From positions 7,017,501 through 7,081,500 of the forward strand of contig NZ_CP102931.1 of NCBI RefSeq assembly GCF_024734665.1: a DNA stretch of 64,000 nt, in the 5' to 3' direction. A program made the translations under genes and the position numbers. Under the pieces are notes generated by a model. The model worked only from the letters and a program-made list of their open reading frames with translations, ran no database searches and was not told the DNA's origin. Source of the DNA: Variovorax paradoxus. Its GTDB lineage: Bacteria; Pseudomonadota; Gammaproteobacteria; Burkholderiales; Burkholderiaceae_C. Positions 17,049-25,953 of this stretch are shown here, piece after piece; the first letter of the stretch is position 1, and the number at the start of each line of letters is the position of its first letter.

Positions 17049-17990
17049 CTATAGGCCGCCGGCCCGCCCGCCCTGTAACAACACGCCCGATACCGGCAGG
17101 GTTGTTTCACGCAGCCAGTCGATCAGCGCGCGCAGTTTGGGCGGCACGCGCCTGCGGTCGGGGTAGTACAGCGTCAGGTCGGGCAGCGGCGTGGTCCAGT
17201 CGGCCAGCAGCTGCACCAGCCGGCCGTCGGCGACGTGGCGCTCGGTGTAGCTGCTGATCAGGTTGGCGATGCCGATGCCGTCGACCGCCGCGTCGAGCAT
17301 CACGGCCACGTCGTTCATCACGAGGCGGCCGCTCACCGCGAGCGTCATGGACTCGCCGTTCTTCTCGAACTCCCACCGCTCCAGCAGGCCCGAGCTCTCG
17401 AAGCGAAAGCCGATGCAGTCGTGCGCCAGCAGCTCGCGCGGGTGCACCGGTGTGCCGCGCTCGGCCAGATAGCGCGGCGCGGCGACGATGCTGTTGGCCA
17501 GCGGGCCGCCGACCTTCACCGCCACCATGTCGCGCTCGACCATGCCACCGAAGCGGATGCCGGCGTCGAAGCCCCGGCCCACGATGTCGACCAGCGCGCT
17601 GTCGATCGACACCTCGACGTCGATCTGTGGATAGGCGCGCAGGAAGCCAGCCAGCGCCGGCTGCAGCACGAACAGGTAGGCCGCACGCGGCAGCGTGAGC
17701 CGCAGCAGGCCCGCGGGCCGCTCGGCGCTGTCGCTCAGTTCGTCGGAGGCCGAGGCCAGCTCCTGCACTGCCGGGCGGATGCGTTCCAGAAAACGGGCAC
17801 CGGCTTCGGTGAGGTTCACGCTGCGCGTGGTGCGGTTGAACAGCGGCACGCCCACGCGCTTTTCGAGCAGCCGCACCGCCTGGCTCACGGCCGAGGGCGA
17901 GACACCCAGCCGCACCGCCGCGGCCGAAAAGCCGCGAGTTTCGGCCACGGCCACGAAGGTGACGAGTCCGTCGAGCTGGTCCTGGCGCAT
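17049..17990 (-). CDS. LysR family transcriptional regulator (CrgA-like group)
   Basis: 313 aa from ATG 17990 (the frame is open upstream but the helix-turn-helix begins right here, MRQDQLDGLVTFVAVAETRGFSAAA). HTH signature SAAAVRLGVSPSAVSQAVRLLEKRVGVPLFNRTTRSVNLTEAG; effector domain with FDAGIRFGG. This group usually controls a divergently transcribed oxidoreductase, and here a short-chain dehydrogenase gene starts 128 bp away in the other direction, with an inverted repeat between them. Confidence 0.93.
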   Translation of the reverse strand: MRQDQLDGLVTFVAVAETRGFSAAAVRLGVSPSAVSQAVRLLEKRVGVPLFNRTTRSVNLTEAGARFLERIRPAVQELASASDELSDSAERPAGLLRLTLPRAAYLFVLQPALAGFLRAYPQIDVEVSIDSALVDIVGRGFDAGIRFGGMVERDMVAVKVGGPLANSIVAAPRYLAERGTPVHPRELLAHDCIGFRFESSGLLERWEFEKNGESMTLAVSGRLVMNDVAVMLDAAVDGIGIANLISSYTERHVADGRLVQLLADWTTPLPDLTLYYPDRRRVPPKLRALIDWLRETTLPVSGVLLQGGRAGGL

Positions 17991-18009
17991 GGGTGCGTTC
18001 CGTTTGATC

Positions 18010-18026
18010 TTGAAGAAAACCTTCAA
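18010..18026. promoter_or_regulatory. inverted repeat between LysR and SDR genes
   Basis: TTGAAG, five bases, CTTCAA: a perfect 6+6 inverted repeat, 20 bp upstream of the LysR start and 93 bp upstream of the SDR start. The symmetry and place fit an operator of the adjacent LysR regulator. Confidence 0.5.
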
Positions 18027-18118
18027 AGTGTTTCGTCGATTGGGCGGATTATCAAAGCGATGCCGCCCGCGCACAGTCAGGCCATCGGTTCTTCCATCCA
18101 CCCTTCAAGGACATCGCC

Positions 18119-18976
18119 ATGACGGTTTCTTCTTCTCCCAGGACCTGGTTCATCACCGGCGTCAGCAGCGGCTTCGGCCGAGCGCTCGCGCAGGAGGCGC
18201 TGGCCGCCGGCCACCGCGTGGTCGGCACGCTGCGCAACGAGGCCGCGCGCGCCGAATTCGATGCCCTGCAGCCCGGCCGCTCCTTCGGCCGCCTGCTCGA
18301 CGTGACGCAGGGCGCCGAGGTCGCCCGCGTGGTGGCCGAGGTCGAAGCCTCGGTCGGCCCGATCGACGTGCTGGTCAACAACGCCGGCTACGGCCATGAA
18401 GGCACGGTCGAAGAATCGTCGCTCGACGAGCTGCGCCAGCAGTTCGAGGTGAACGTGTTCGGCGCAGTGGCCGTCGCCAAGGCGGTACTGCCCTTCATGC
18501 GGGCGCGCCGACGCGGCCACATCCTCAACATCACGTCGATGGGCGGCATCGTGACCTTCCCGGGGCTGGGCTACTACCACGGCAGCAAGTTCGCGCTCGA
18601 GGGCATCTCGGAGACGCTGGGCAAGGAAGTGGCGAGCTTCGGCATCCACGTGACTGCCGTGGAGCCCGGCGGCTTCCGCACCGACTGGGCGGGCCGATCG
18701 ATGGTGCGTGCGCCGCAGACCATTGCCGACTACGCGCCGGTGATGGGCCCGGTGCGTGAGCGGCGGCTTGCGCGCAGCGGCAAGCAGGACGGCGATCCGG
18801 TGAAGGCGGCGCACGCCATGATCCAGATCACCGAAGCCGCGAACCCGCCGGCCCACCTGCTGCTCGGCCCCGACGCCGTGAAGGTGGTGCGCGAGAAGCT
18901 CGGCGCGCTGCAGGAGGAGATCAAGGCGTGGGAGGCGCTGTCGGTGTCGACCGACTTCACGCCCGCCGGCGCCTGA
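18119..18976 (+). CDS. short-chain dehydrogenase/reductase
   Basis: 285 aa. Classical SDR motifs: TGVSSGFG near residue 14 for the cofactor, NNAGYG near residue 90, the catalytic Ser in NITSMGG and Tyr-x3-Lys in YYHGSKFA. The PGGFRTDW segment after the active site is typical of the group often annotated as oxidoreductase / short-chain dehydrogenase of about 280 aa. NADP preference is likely from the Arg after strand 2 (GTLRN). The divergent LysR gene is the probable regulator. Substrate not predictable. Confidence 0.92.
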   Translation: MTVSSSPRTWFITGVSSGFGRALAQEALAAGHRVVGTLRNEAARAEFDALQPGRSFGRLLDVTQGAEVARVVAEVEASVGPIDVLVNNAGYGHEGTVEESSLDELRQQFEVNVFGAVAVAKAVLPFMRARRRGHILNITSMGGIVTFPGLGYYHGSKFALEGISETLGKEVASFGIHVTAVEPGGFRTDWAGRSMVRAPQTIADYAPVMGPVRERRLARSGKQDGDPVKAAHAMIQITEAANPPAHLLLGPDAVKVVREKLGALQEEIKAWEALSVSTDFTPAGA

Positions 18977-18991
18977 CCGACTTGCGAAGGA

Positions 18992-19864
18992 TCAGCGCGG
19001 ATCCGTGGCCAGCAGCATTTCGACCATCGAGCGCAGATGGCCCTGCAGCCGCGCCGCGCCGGCTTCGTCGAGCGCCAGCGTGGCCTCGTCCATGTACAGC
19101 TTGCGGTTGATCTCGACCTGGATGCTGTGCCGGTGTTCGGCAGGCCTGCCGTGCCGGCGCACCAGTTCCACGCCCTTGTAGGGGTGGTTGTAGTCCACGC
19201 TGTAGCCGAAGGCGCGCAGGTGTTCGCAGATCTTTTGCGACAGCGCCGGGTCGGCCGTGCTGCCGTCGCGGTCGCCGATCACGAAGTCGGCATGTGCCAG
19301 GCCCGGGAAGTCCGTCGCGTGGCTGGCCGCGATGGCCGGCATCGAGTGGCAGTTGATGTGGATGCTGTAGCCGTGGCGCGCATGCGCCTCGTCCACTGCC
19401 TGCGCCACCGCCGCGTGGTACGGCCGCCAGCAGGTGTCGATGCGCTGGCGCACCTCGTCCACCAGAAGCTGGCGGTCGTAGATCGGCAGGCCTTCGTCGG
19501 TGAGCTTCCAGATCAGGCCCTTGCCCAGGCGCACCTTCGACAGCACGCGCGGGTCGGTGGAAACCGGATCGGTCCAGGCGCCGTCGAGCATCGTGGTGTC
19601 GATCTCGGTCGTGTCGCGATTGGCATCGAGATAGCTGCGCGGAAAGTGCGCCTCGATCCACGCCGCGCCCATGGCGGGCGCGAAGGCGTAGAGCTTCTCG
19701 ACGTGCGTGTCCTCGGCGCGGCGCAGCGTGGCCAGGTCGCGCACTGTGCGGAAGTCTTTTGGGTAGACGGTGCCGCTGTGCGGAGAGTCGAGCACCAGCG
19801 GGGTATGCCCGGCGACGCTTGTCACCTGGGCGCGGGTTTGGATCAGTTTCAGAACAGGATGCAT
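18992..19864 (-). CDS. N-formylglutamate amidohydrolase family protein
   Basis: 290 aa. Contains the family hallmark LDSPHSGTVYP near residue 27, the histidine-containing HINCHSMPA and the glutamate-rich IQVEINRKLYMDE. Members (PF05013, HutG type) hydrolyse N-formyl-L-glutamate to glutamate and formate using zinc, the last step of one histidine route. No other hut genes are here; instead the gene follows a Bug-family solute-binding protein by 13 bp on the same strand, suggesting uptake and deacylation of an N-acyl amino acid or related amide. Confidence 0.9.
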   Translation of the reverse strand: MHPVLKLIQTRAQVTSVAGHTPLVLDSPHSGTVYPKDFRTVRDLATLRRAEDTHVEKLYAFAPAMGAAWIEAHFPRSYLDANRDTTEIDTTMLDGAWTDPVSTDPRVLSKVRLGKGLIWKLTDEGLPIYDRQLLVDEVRQRIDTCWRPYHAAVAQAVDEAHARHGYSIHINCHSMPAIAASHATDFPGLAHADFVIGDRDGSTADPALSQKICEHLRAFGYSVDYNHPYKGVELVRRHGRPAEHRHSIQVEINRKLYMDEATLALDEAGAARLQGHLRSMVEMLLATDPR

Positions 19865-19877
19865 AGGCAGGGTTCGG

Positions 19878-20840
19878 TCAGTCCAATCGGATGCGGGCGA
19901 ATTCGGCCACCTTCTTCATCTTCTCGATCTCGCCCGCGATCTGCTTGGCGAACTCGGCCGGCGTGGTGCCCGAGGCATATAACCCCTGCAGCGCCAGGCG
20001 CTCGCGCACCGCGTGATCTTTCAGCGCGGTGGCCACGGCCTGCTGCATGCGCAGCGCGATCTCGGGCGGCGTACCGGCGGGCGCGACCAGGCCGAACCAC
20101 GAAGGGTCGTTGTTGACCGGGTAGCCCAGCTCGCCATACGTCGGCACCTCGGGCAGCACGTCGAGCCGGCCGCTCCAGGACACGGCCAGCGCCTTCAGCT
20201 TGCCCGACTTCACGTGCGGCAGCGACGAAGCCACCTGGTCGAAGTACACCGGCACCTGGCCCGCGAGCACGTCGTTGATGGCCGGGCCCGCACCGCGGTA
20301 GGGGATGTGCACCATCGAGGTTCCGGTGCTGCTCTTGAACAGCTCGCCCCACATGTGGCCGATGGTGCCGTTGCCCGGCGAGGCGTACGACACCTTGCCG
20401 GGGTTGGCCTTCAGGTACTTCACCAGCTCCGCGAAGCTGCCGACCGGCAGCACTGAGGGGTTGATGACGATCACGCCCGGCGCCTTCACCAGCTCGGTCA
20501 CGGCGACGAAGCCCTTGATCGGGTCGTAGGGCAGCTTCTGGTACACGGCCGGGTTCACGCCGTGGGTGGACAGCGTGGCCACGCCGAAGGTCAGGCCGTC
20601 GGGCGTGGCGCGTGCCAGCTCGGCCATGCCGATGGAGCCGCCCGCGCCGGCGCGGTTGTCGATCACCACGGGCTGCTGGAGGATCTTGCCGAGGGGCTCG
20701 CCGAGCACGCGAGCCGTGATGTCGGTGGCGCCGCCGGGCGGGAATGGCACGACGAGGCGAATCGGCTTGCCCTGGGCAAAGGATATTCCTGGCACGACGG
20801 AAGCAGCAGCCAGGGTGGAAATGAAGTGACGACGTAGCAT
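19878..20840 (-). CDS. Bug family tripartite tricarboxylate transporter substrate-binding protein
   Basis: 320 aa. N-terminal signal peptide (LRRHFISTLAAASVVPGISFAQ) followed by the Bug start [18 protein letters not shown] and the characteristic GGSIG and PYRGAGPAINDVLAGQV loops that bind a carboxylate. It is a periplasmic receptor; no TctA/TctB membrane subunits lie nearby, so it is an orphan as is common in this group. It heads a two-gene unit with the N-formylglutamate amidohydrolase and is divergent from a LysR gene, with a 21-bp perfect palindrome between them. Confidence 0.93.
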   Translation of the reverse strand: MLRRHFISTLAAASVVPGISFAQGKPIRLVVPFPPGGATDITARVLGEPLGKILQQPVVIDNRAGAGGSIGMAELARATPDGLTFGVATLSTHGVNPAVYQKLPYDPIKGFVAVTELVKAPGVIVINPSVLPVGSFAELVKYLKANPGKVSYASPGNGTIGHMWGELFKSSTGTSMVHIPYRGAGPAINDVLAGQVPVYFDQVASSLPHVKSGKLKALAVSWSGRLDVLPEVPTYGELGYPVNNDPSWFGLVAPAGTPPEIALRMQQAVATALKDHAVRERLALQGLYASGTTPAEFAKQIAGEIEKMKKVAEFARIRLD

Positions 20841-20912
20841 GGGTTTCTTCCAATGAAACAGAGAGTGATGGAGCGATTCGCTGCATTACCTGAAGCAAAG
20901 GATAGACCAGCT

Positions 20913-20933
20913 AACATTCCAGTCTGGAATGTT
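20913..20933. promoter_or_regulatory. 21-bp perfect palindrome, probable LysR operator
   Basis: AACATTCCAG, T, CTGGAATGTT: ten-base arms around one central base, with the T-N11-A core of LysR boxes centred on the same point. It lies 32 bp before the LysR start and 73 bp before the Bug start. Confidence 0.8.
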
Positions 20934-20964
20934 TTAATGGGCATCCCGCCATGTCACTCCGCTC

Positions 20965-21885
20965 ATGTCACTGCGCCGTCTCAACCCGCCCCTGAACCTG
21001 CTGCGCGCCTTCTCGACCGTGGTGCGTTTCGGCGGCGTCTCGCGCGCGGCCGAGGCGCTGCACCTCACGCAGGGCGCGGTCAGCAAGCAGGTGCAGGAAC
21101 TCGAACGCTGGATCGGCGCGCCGCTGTTCGAGCGCAGCCGCAAGCGCCTGGCACTCACGCCGGCCGGCGAGCGCTACGAGAAGGCGGTGCGCGCCACGCT
21201 CGCGCAGCTGGAGGCAGCCACGCTGGAGCTCATTACCAGCGGCGACGGCGGCGGCGCGCTGCACCTGTCCGCCCTGCCCACCTTCGGTGCCAAGTGGCTG
21301 ATTCCGCGGCTGCCCGACTTTCAGCGCGCGCATCCGCAGATCACGCTGCATTTCGTGCCCTTCGTGCATGGCTATGACTTCGAGCGGCCCGAGCTCGACT
21401 GCGCCATTCTTTTCGGCGACGGCCACTGGCCCGGCGCCCGCTCGCACTACCTCGCCGGGCAGGACGTGGCGCTGATTGCCCCGCGCGCCGCGCAGGCCGA
21501 GGTGGCCATCCGCACGCCGCAGGACGTGGCGCGCTGCACGCTGCTGCGCCACGTGAGCGTGCCGCAGTCGTGGCTGCAGTGGAGCGAAACGCATGGCGTG
21601 CGAGGGCTCGATCCGCTGGCGGGCCCGCAGTTCGACCAGTTCCAGACCATGATCCGCGCGGTGATGGTCGGCATGGGCGTGGCGCTGGTGCCGCGCTGCC
21701 TGGTGCAGGACGAAATCGCGTCGGGGCTGGTGGACGAGCCCTTGCCCGGCGGCGGCTACCGCGGCAACGAGGGCTACTGGTTCTGCTACCCCGAAGGGCG
21801 CGGCCAGCTGGCCACGCTCGATCATTTCCGCAGCTGGCTGCTCGCGGAGGTGGACCGGGGCAAAGAGGCGCAGGCGCCTGCTTGA
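20965..21885 (+). CDS. LysR family transcriptional regulator (GcvA-like)
   Basis: 306 aa. Begins MSLRRLNPPLNLLRAFSTVVRFGG, the GcvA/AmpR-like opening, with HTH AAEALHLTQGAVSKQVQELE and RLALTPAGERY. The effector-binding half ends in a short charged tail. It is divergent from the Bug/N-formylglutamate amidohydrolase unit and close to a strong palindrome, so it most likely controls that unit and itself. A second Bug gene converges on it from the right. The stop codon lies in the first copy of an 11-bp tandem repeat. Confidence 0.93.
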   Translation: MSLRRLNPPLNLLRAFSTVVRFGGVSRAAEALHLTQGAVSKQVQELERWIGAPLFERSRKRLALTPAGERYEKAVRATLAQLEAATLELITSGDGGGALHLSALPTFGAKWLIPRLPDFQRAHPQITLHFVPFVHGYDFERPELDCAILFGDGHWPGARSHYLAGQDVALIAPRAAQAEVAIRTPQDVARCTLLRHVSVPQSWLQWSETHGVRGLDPLAGPQFDQFQTMIRAVMVGMGVALVPRCLVQDEIASGLVDEPLPGGGYRGNEGYWFCYPEGRGQLATLDHFRSWLLAEVDRGKEAQAPA

Positions 21886-21908
21886 TGCCTGCTTGATGCC
21901 TGCTTGAT
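21876..21908. repeat. three tandem copies of an 11-bp unit
   Basis: GCCTGCTTGAT repeated exactly three times, then a partial fourth copy. The LysR stop codon TGA falls in the first copy and the convergent Bug gene ends 6 bp after the third. Each copy supplies TGA in the same orientation. Confidence 0.85.
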
Positions 21909-21914
21909 GCCCGC

Positions 21915-22901
21915 TTACTCGGGCTTCGCGCCCGAGGCCTTCACCGCCGCGCCCCACACCCCGATCTCGCTCGCCACAAAGCGGTCGAACTCGGCCGGTG
22001 TCGTGGGCGCGGGCTCGGAGCCGCGCTCGCGGATGAAGCGCGCCATCTGCTCGCTCTTCAGGATGTCCGTCACTTCGTGGTTGAGTCGCTCGACGATGTC
22101 GGCCGGCGTGCCGCGCGGCGCCATCAGACCGAGCCAGCCCACGGCCTCGAAATTCTTCGTGCCGGCCACGCCGCTTTCGCGCACGGTGGGCACATCGGGC
22201 AGTTGCGACGAGCGCGTGGCCGAGGTGACGGCCAGCGCCACCGCCCTGCCCGACTTGATGTGCGGCAGCGCGGCCGTCACCGAATCGACCATCAGTGGCA
22301 CCTGGTTGCCCAGGAAGTCCGACTGCGCCGGCCCGCTGCCCCGGTACGGAATGTGCGTGATGAACACATGCGCCGCCGACTTGTACATCTCGCCCGACAG
22401 ATGCTGCGTGCCGCCGATGCCGGCACTCGCGTAGCTCAGCCGGCCGGGCTCGGCCTTGGCGCGCGCCGTGAGTTCGGCCAGCGTGCGGATGCCGCTCTCG
22501 GGCGTGGCCAGGAACACCAGCGGCACCTTGGCGACCAGCGAGATGCCCACCAGGTCCTTGCGCGGGTCGAAGCCCGGCTTGGCGTAGAGCGTCTGGTTCA
22601 CCGCCATCGCGCTGCCGGCCACCACCAGCGTGTAGCCGTCGGGCTGCGAGCGCACCACGAACTCGGTGCCGATGTTGCTGCCGGCACCGGCCTTGTTGTC
22701 GATGATCACCGGCTGGCCCAGCCGCTTGCCGAGCTGCTCGGCAAGCGCGCGGGCGAAGATGTCGGTGGCCTGCCCCGGCGGGAAGGGCACGACCAGCTTG
22801 ACCGGCTTGTCAGGCCACGCGGCGGCGTGGGCCAGGCCCGCGCCGCCCAGCAGCGCGACGGCCATCGCAGCAACGCTTGCGCCGAAGTGTCTGCGCTGCA
22901 T
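21915..22901 (-). CDS. Bug family tripartite tricarboxylate transporter substrate-binding protein
   Basis: 328 aa with a signal peptide ending near AAAW and the Bug start [18 protein letters not shown]; the ligand-loop segments AGAGSNIG and [17 protein letters not shown] are present. It is the second orphan Bug protein in 3 kb, only moderately similar to the first. The start lies 3 bp after the stop of topB on the same strand, so it may be transcribed from the topoisomerase promoter, an odd pairing that probably reflects chance packing. Periplasmic carboxylate binding is inferred from the family. Confidence 0.92.
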   Translation of the reverse strand: MQRRHFGASVAAMAVALLGGAGLAHAAAWPDKPVKLVVPFPPGQATDIFARALAEQLGKRLGQPVIIDNKAGAGSNIGTEFVVRSQPDGYTLVVAGSAMAVNQTLYAKPGFDPRKDLVGISLVAKVPLVFLATPESGIRTLAELTARAKAEPGRLSYASAGIGGTQHLSGEMYKSAAHVFITHIPYRGSGPAQSDFLGNQVPLMVDSVTAALPHIKSGRAVALAVTSATRSSQLPDVPTVRESGVAGTKNFEAVGWLGLMAPRGTPADIVERLNHEVTDILKSEQMARFIRERGSEPAPTTPAEFDRFVASEIGVWGAAVKASGAKPE

Positions 22902-22904
22902 GGC

Positions 22905-25868
22905 TCAGGGCGCCGAGAGGTGCTTGCCCACGATGCCCGCGAGTTCGAACATCGTCACCTGGTCCTTGCCGAACACCGGCTTGAGCTTGGCATCGGCATT
23001 GATCGCGCGTTTGTTCGCCGCGTCCTGCAGGCCATTGGCCTTGATGTAGTCCCACAGCTTCTTGATGACCTCGGTGCGCGCCACCGGTTCGGCGCCGATC
23101 ACCGCGGCCAGCGAGTCGCTGGGCTTCAGGCCCGCGCCGGGCTTGCGCGGTGCCGCGGCCTTCTTCGCTGCCGGTGCCTTCTTGGCGGCGGGCGTCTTCT
23201 TCGCAGCCACCTTCTTGGCCGCAGCCGTCTTGCCTGCGGGCGCGGCCTTGCCGAAGGTCTTGCGCGGCGGGAACTTGCTGCCGCCTTCGCGCGGCGCGAA
23301 CTCGAAGGTCACCTTGCCCTCTTCGGCGTTCCACGTCAGGAAGGCCTTGAAGGCGCGGCGCGTGCGCATGCTCACGAACTTGTCGAGCAGGTCGGTCTTG
23401 CCGGTGGCGAGCAGCTTTTCCATCTGCGCGCGCTCCACCGGCTGCTGCAGGATGATCTTGCCGGTCTTGAAGGTGCAGCTCGGCGTCGGCTGCGCATTGG
23501 TCGGCACCGACTTCTCGCAGACGTAGTTGCTGCCATGCTCGAACACCGGCGCGCCGCACACAGGGCATGGGCCCACGGTGTCCTGCTTGCTGAAGTCGAT
23601 GATCTCGCCGCTGTCTTCGTTCTTGTCGTCGCCGAAGTCGAACTCCAGCTTCCAGTTCTTCGCTTCCTCGTCGTACTTGATGACGATCTCGGAGGTGAAG
23701 GGCCAGCCGGCCTTGGAGCGGAAGCCTTCCAGCGGGCCGATGTGCTTGTCGCGCAGCAGCGCCTCGGCCTCGGCGACTTCGAAGGTGCGCCCGGCCGGCG
23801 ACTTGCCGAACGAGAAGCCGCAGGCGTCTTCGCCGGTGCCGCTCTTGCCGGTGCAGGCGTAGCGGCGGTAGTTTTCGCGCACGATGCCGCTGCAGTTGGG
23901 GCACGGCGTCTGCAGGGTCGCGTAGTCGCCCGGCACGGTGTCGCGGTCGTATTCCTTGGCCTTCTTGACGATGTGCTCGGTCATCGCCGCGATCTCGCGC
24001 ATGAAGGCGTCGCGGCTGAGCGCGCCCTTCTCCATCTGAGCGAGCTTGTATTCCCATTCGCCGGTCAGCTCGGCCTTGGAGAGTTCTTCCACGCCCAGGC
24101 CGCGCAGCAGCGTCATGAGCTGGAAGGCCTTGGCCGTGGGGATCAGCTCGCGGCCTTCGCGCAGCATGTACTTCTCGGAGATCAGGCCTTCGATGGTGGC
24201 CGCGCGCGTGGCTGGCGTGCCCAGGCCCTTCTCCTGCATGGCCTCGCGCAGTTCGTCGTCGTCGATGGTCTTGCCCGCGCCTTCCATAGCGCCGAGCAGC
24301 GTCGCTTCGGAGTAGCGTGCGGGCGGGCGCGTCTTCAGGCCCTTGGTGTCGACCGACTCGGCCTTCACGATCTCGCCCGGCTTCACCGGCACGAGGCGCT
24401 TGCCGTCCTTGTCGTCTTCCTTCTCGTCGTCTTGCGCTTCCTTGCCGTAGATGGCGAGCCAGCCGGGCTTGACCAGTACCTTGCCGTCGGTGCGGAAGGG
24501 ATACTTCTTGCCGCCCTGCTCCACCGTGCTGATGCGCGTGGTCACCTGGTGTTCGGCGCTCGGGAAGAACACCGACATGAAGCGCCGCACCACGAAGTCA
24601 TAGAGCTTCTGCTCGGCATCGCTCAGGCCGCTCGGGGCCTGCAGCGTCGGGATGATGGCGAAGTGATCCGACACCTTGGCGTTGTCGAAGATGCGCTTGT
24701 TGGGCTTGACGTAGTTGCCGTCGACCGCCTGCTGGGCGAACGGCGCCAGGTGCTTCATGCCGCTCGTGGCGAGCATGCCCATGGTCTGCTTGACCACCGG
24801 CAGATAGTCTTCCGGCAACGCGCGCGAATCGGTACGCGGGTAGGTCAGCGCCTTGTGGCGTTCGTACAGGCTCTGCGCCAGCGCCAGCGTGGTCTTGGCG
24901 CTGAAGCCGAAGCGGCCGTTGGCCTCGCGCTGCAGCGAGGTCAGGTCGAACAGCGCGGGCGAGGCTTGCGTGGTGGGCTTGCTCTCTTCCGTCACCGTGG
25001 CGGGCTTGCCGCGCGAGGCGTCGGCGATGGCGCGGGCTTCCTGCTCGTTCCACACGCGGTCGGCGCGCTGTTCGGAGTCGGGCTCGCCGTTAGCCAGGAG
25101 CGGCGCGTTGGCCTTCTTCCAGTCGGGGTTGAACCACTTGCCCGGGTACTCGCCGGCCTCGGCCGCGAAGCTGCCGTGGATTTCCCAGTAGTCGCGCGAG
25201 ACGAACTTGCGGATCTGCTCCTCGCGCTCCACAACGACGGAGAGGGTCGGCGTCTGCACGCGGCCCACGGTCGTGAGGAAGAAGCCGCCGTCGCGCGAAT
25301 TGAACGCGGTCATGGCGCGCGTGCCGTTGATGCCCACCAGCCAGTCGGCCTCGGAGCGCGAGCGCGCGGCGTCGGCCAGGCCCTGCATCTGCTTTTCGGT
25401 GCGCAGCGCGTCGAAGCCGTCGCGAATGGCCTGCGGCGTCATCGATTGCAGCCACAGGCGCTTGACCGGCTTGTGAAGGCCGGCTTTGCCGCCGGCGTAT
25501 TGCTCGATGAGGCGGAAGATCAGTTCGCCCTCGCGCCCCGCGTCACAGGCGTTGATGAGCTGCGTCACGTCCTTGCGCTTGGCCTGCTTGACCACGGCGT
25601 TCAGGCGCGTCTTCGTCTTGTCGACCGGCTTGAGGTCGAAATGAGGCGGGATCACCGGCAGGTTGGCAAAGCTCCATTTGCCTCGCTTGACGTCGAACTC
25701 CTCGGGCGCCTGGATTTCGACCAGGTGACCGACAGCGCTGGTCACGACATAGGTGTCGTTCTCGAAATGCTCGTCATGTTTGTCGAATTTCCCTGCAACC
25801 GGCGTGAGGGCACGGACGATGTCCTGTGCCACCGACGGCTTTTCTGCGATTACCAAAGTCTTTGTCAT
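22905..25868 (-). CDS. topB: DNA topoisomerase III with C-terminal SWIB/MDM2 domain
   Basis: 987 aa, against about 650 for E. coli TopB. TOPRIM start LVIAEKPSVAQDIVRAL; active-site tyrosine segment TYPRTDSRALPEDY near residue 345; two C-terminal zinc-finger-like cysteine sets (CPNC...C and CPVC...C) between about residues 650 and 790. Then a Lys/Ala-rich linker with AAKK and PAAKK repeats (about 880-905) and, over the last 80 residues, a SWIB domain (LAAVIGAEPVARTEVIKKLW ... VTMFELAGIVGKHL). SWIB domains are otherwise known from eukaryotic chromatin remodellers, chlamydiae and some Betaproteobacteria. The enzyme relaxes and decatenates DNA through a 5'-phosphotyrosine. Divergent from the SET methyltransferase. 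Confidence 0.96.
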   Translation of the reverse strand: MTKTLVIAEKPSVAQDIVRALTPVAGKFDKHDEHFENDTYVVTSAVGHLVEIQAPEEFDVKRGKWSFANLPVIPPHFDLKPVDKTKTRLNAVVKQAKRKDVTQLINACDAGREGELIFRLIEQYAGGKAGLHKPVKRLWLQSMTPQAIRDGFDALRTEKQMQGLADAARSRSEADWLVGINGTRAMTAFNSRDGGFFLTTVGRVQTPTLSVVVEREEQIRKFVSRDYWEIHGSFAAEAGEYPGKWFNPDWKKANAPLLANGEPDSEQRADRVWNEQEARAIADASRGKPATVTEESKPTTQASPALFDLTSLQREANGRFGFSAKTTLALAQSLYERHKALTYPRTDSRALPEDYLPVVKQTMGMLATSGMKHLAPFAQQAVDGNYVKPNKRIFDNAKVSDHFAIIPTLQAPSGLSDAEQKLYDFVVRRFMSVFFPSAEHQVTTRISTVEQGGKKYPFRTDGKVLVKPGWLAIYGKEAQDDEKEDDKDGKRLVPVKPGEIVKAESVDTKGLKTRPPARYSEATLLGAMEGAGKTIDDDELREAMQEKGLGTPATRAATIEGLISEKYMLREGRELIPTAKAFQLMTLLRGLGVEELSKAELTGEWEYKLAQMEKGALSRDAFMREIAAMTEHIVKKAKEYDRDTVPGDYATLQTPCPNCSGIVRENYRRYACTGKSGTGEDACGFSFGKSPAGRTFEVAEAEALLRDKHIGPLEGFRSKAGWPFTSEIVIKYDEEAKNWKLEFDFGDDKNEDSGEIIDFSKQDTVGPCPVCGAPVFEHGSNYVCEKSVPTNAQPTPSCTFKTGKIILQQPVERAQMEKLLATGKTDLLDKFVSMRTRRAFKAFLTWNAEEGKVTFEFAPREGGSKFPPRKTFGKAAPAGKTAAAKKVAAKKTPAAKKAPAAKKAAAPRKPGAGLKPSDSLAAVIGAEPVARTEVIKKLWDYIKANGLQDAANKRAINADAKLKPVFGKDQVTMFELAGIVGKHLSAP

Positions 25869-25897
25869 CTAAGGGCTCTCTATACTCTGCGGCTTCC

Positions 25898-25932
25898 CGC
25901 GTGCGCACGCGCACACGCGCATGTGTGCATAT
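25898..25932. other. 35-nt perfect alternating pyrimidine-purine tract (Z-DNA-prone)
   Basis: Every base alternates Y-R for 35 bases, beginning CGCGTGCGCACGCGC and continuing through CACACGCGC into ATGTGTGCATAT. It fills nearly half of the 85-bp divergent promoter between topB and the SET gene. Such CG/CA alternation is the sequence class most prone to left-handed DNA under negative supercoiling. Confidence 0.85.
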
Positions 25933-25953
25933 TCAAACTAACAGACTTCGGCG

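Noticed and set aside
21876..21908. Tandem repeat as part of a CRISPR array
   Set aside because: Units are 11 bp, directly abutting and without spacers; no cas genes are present.
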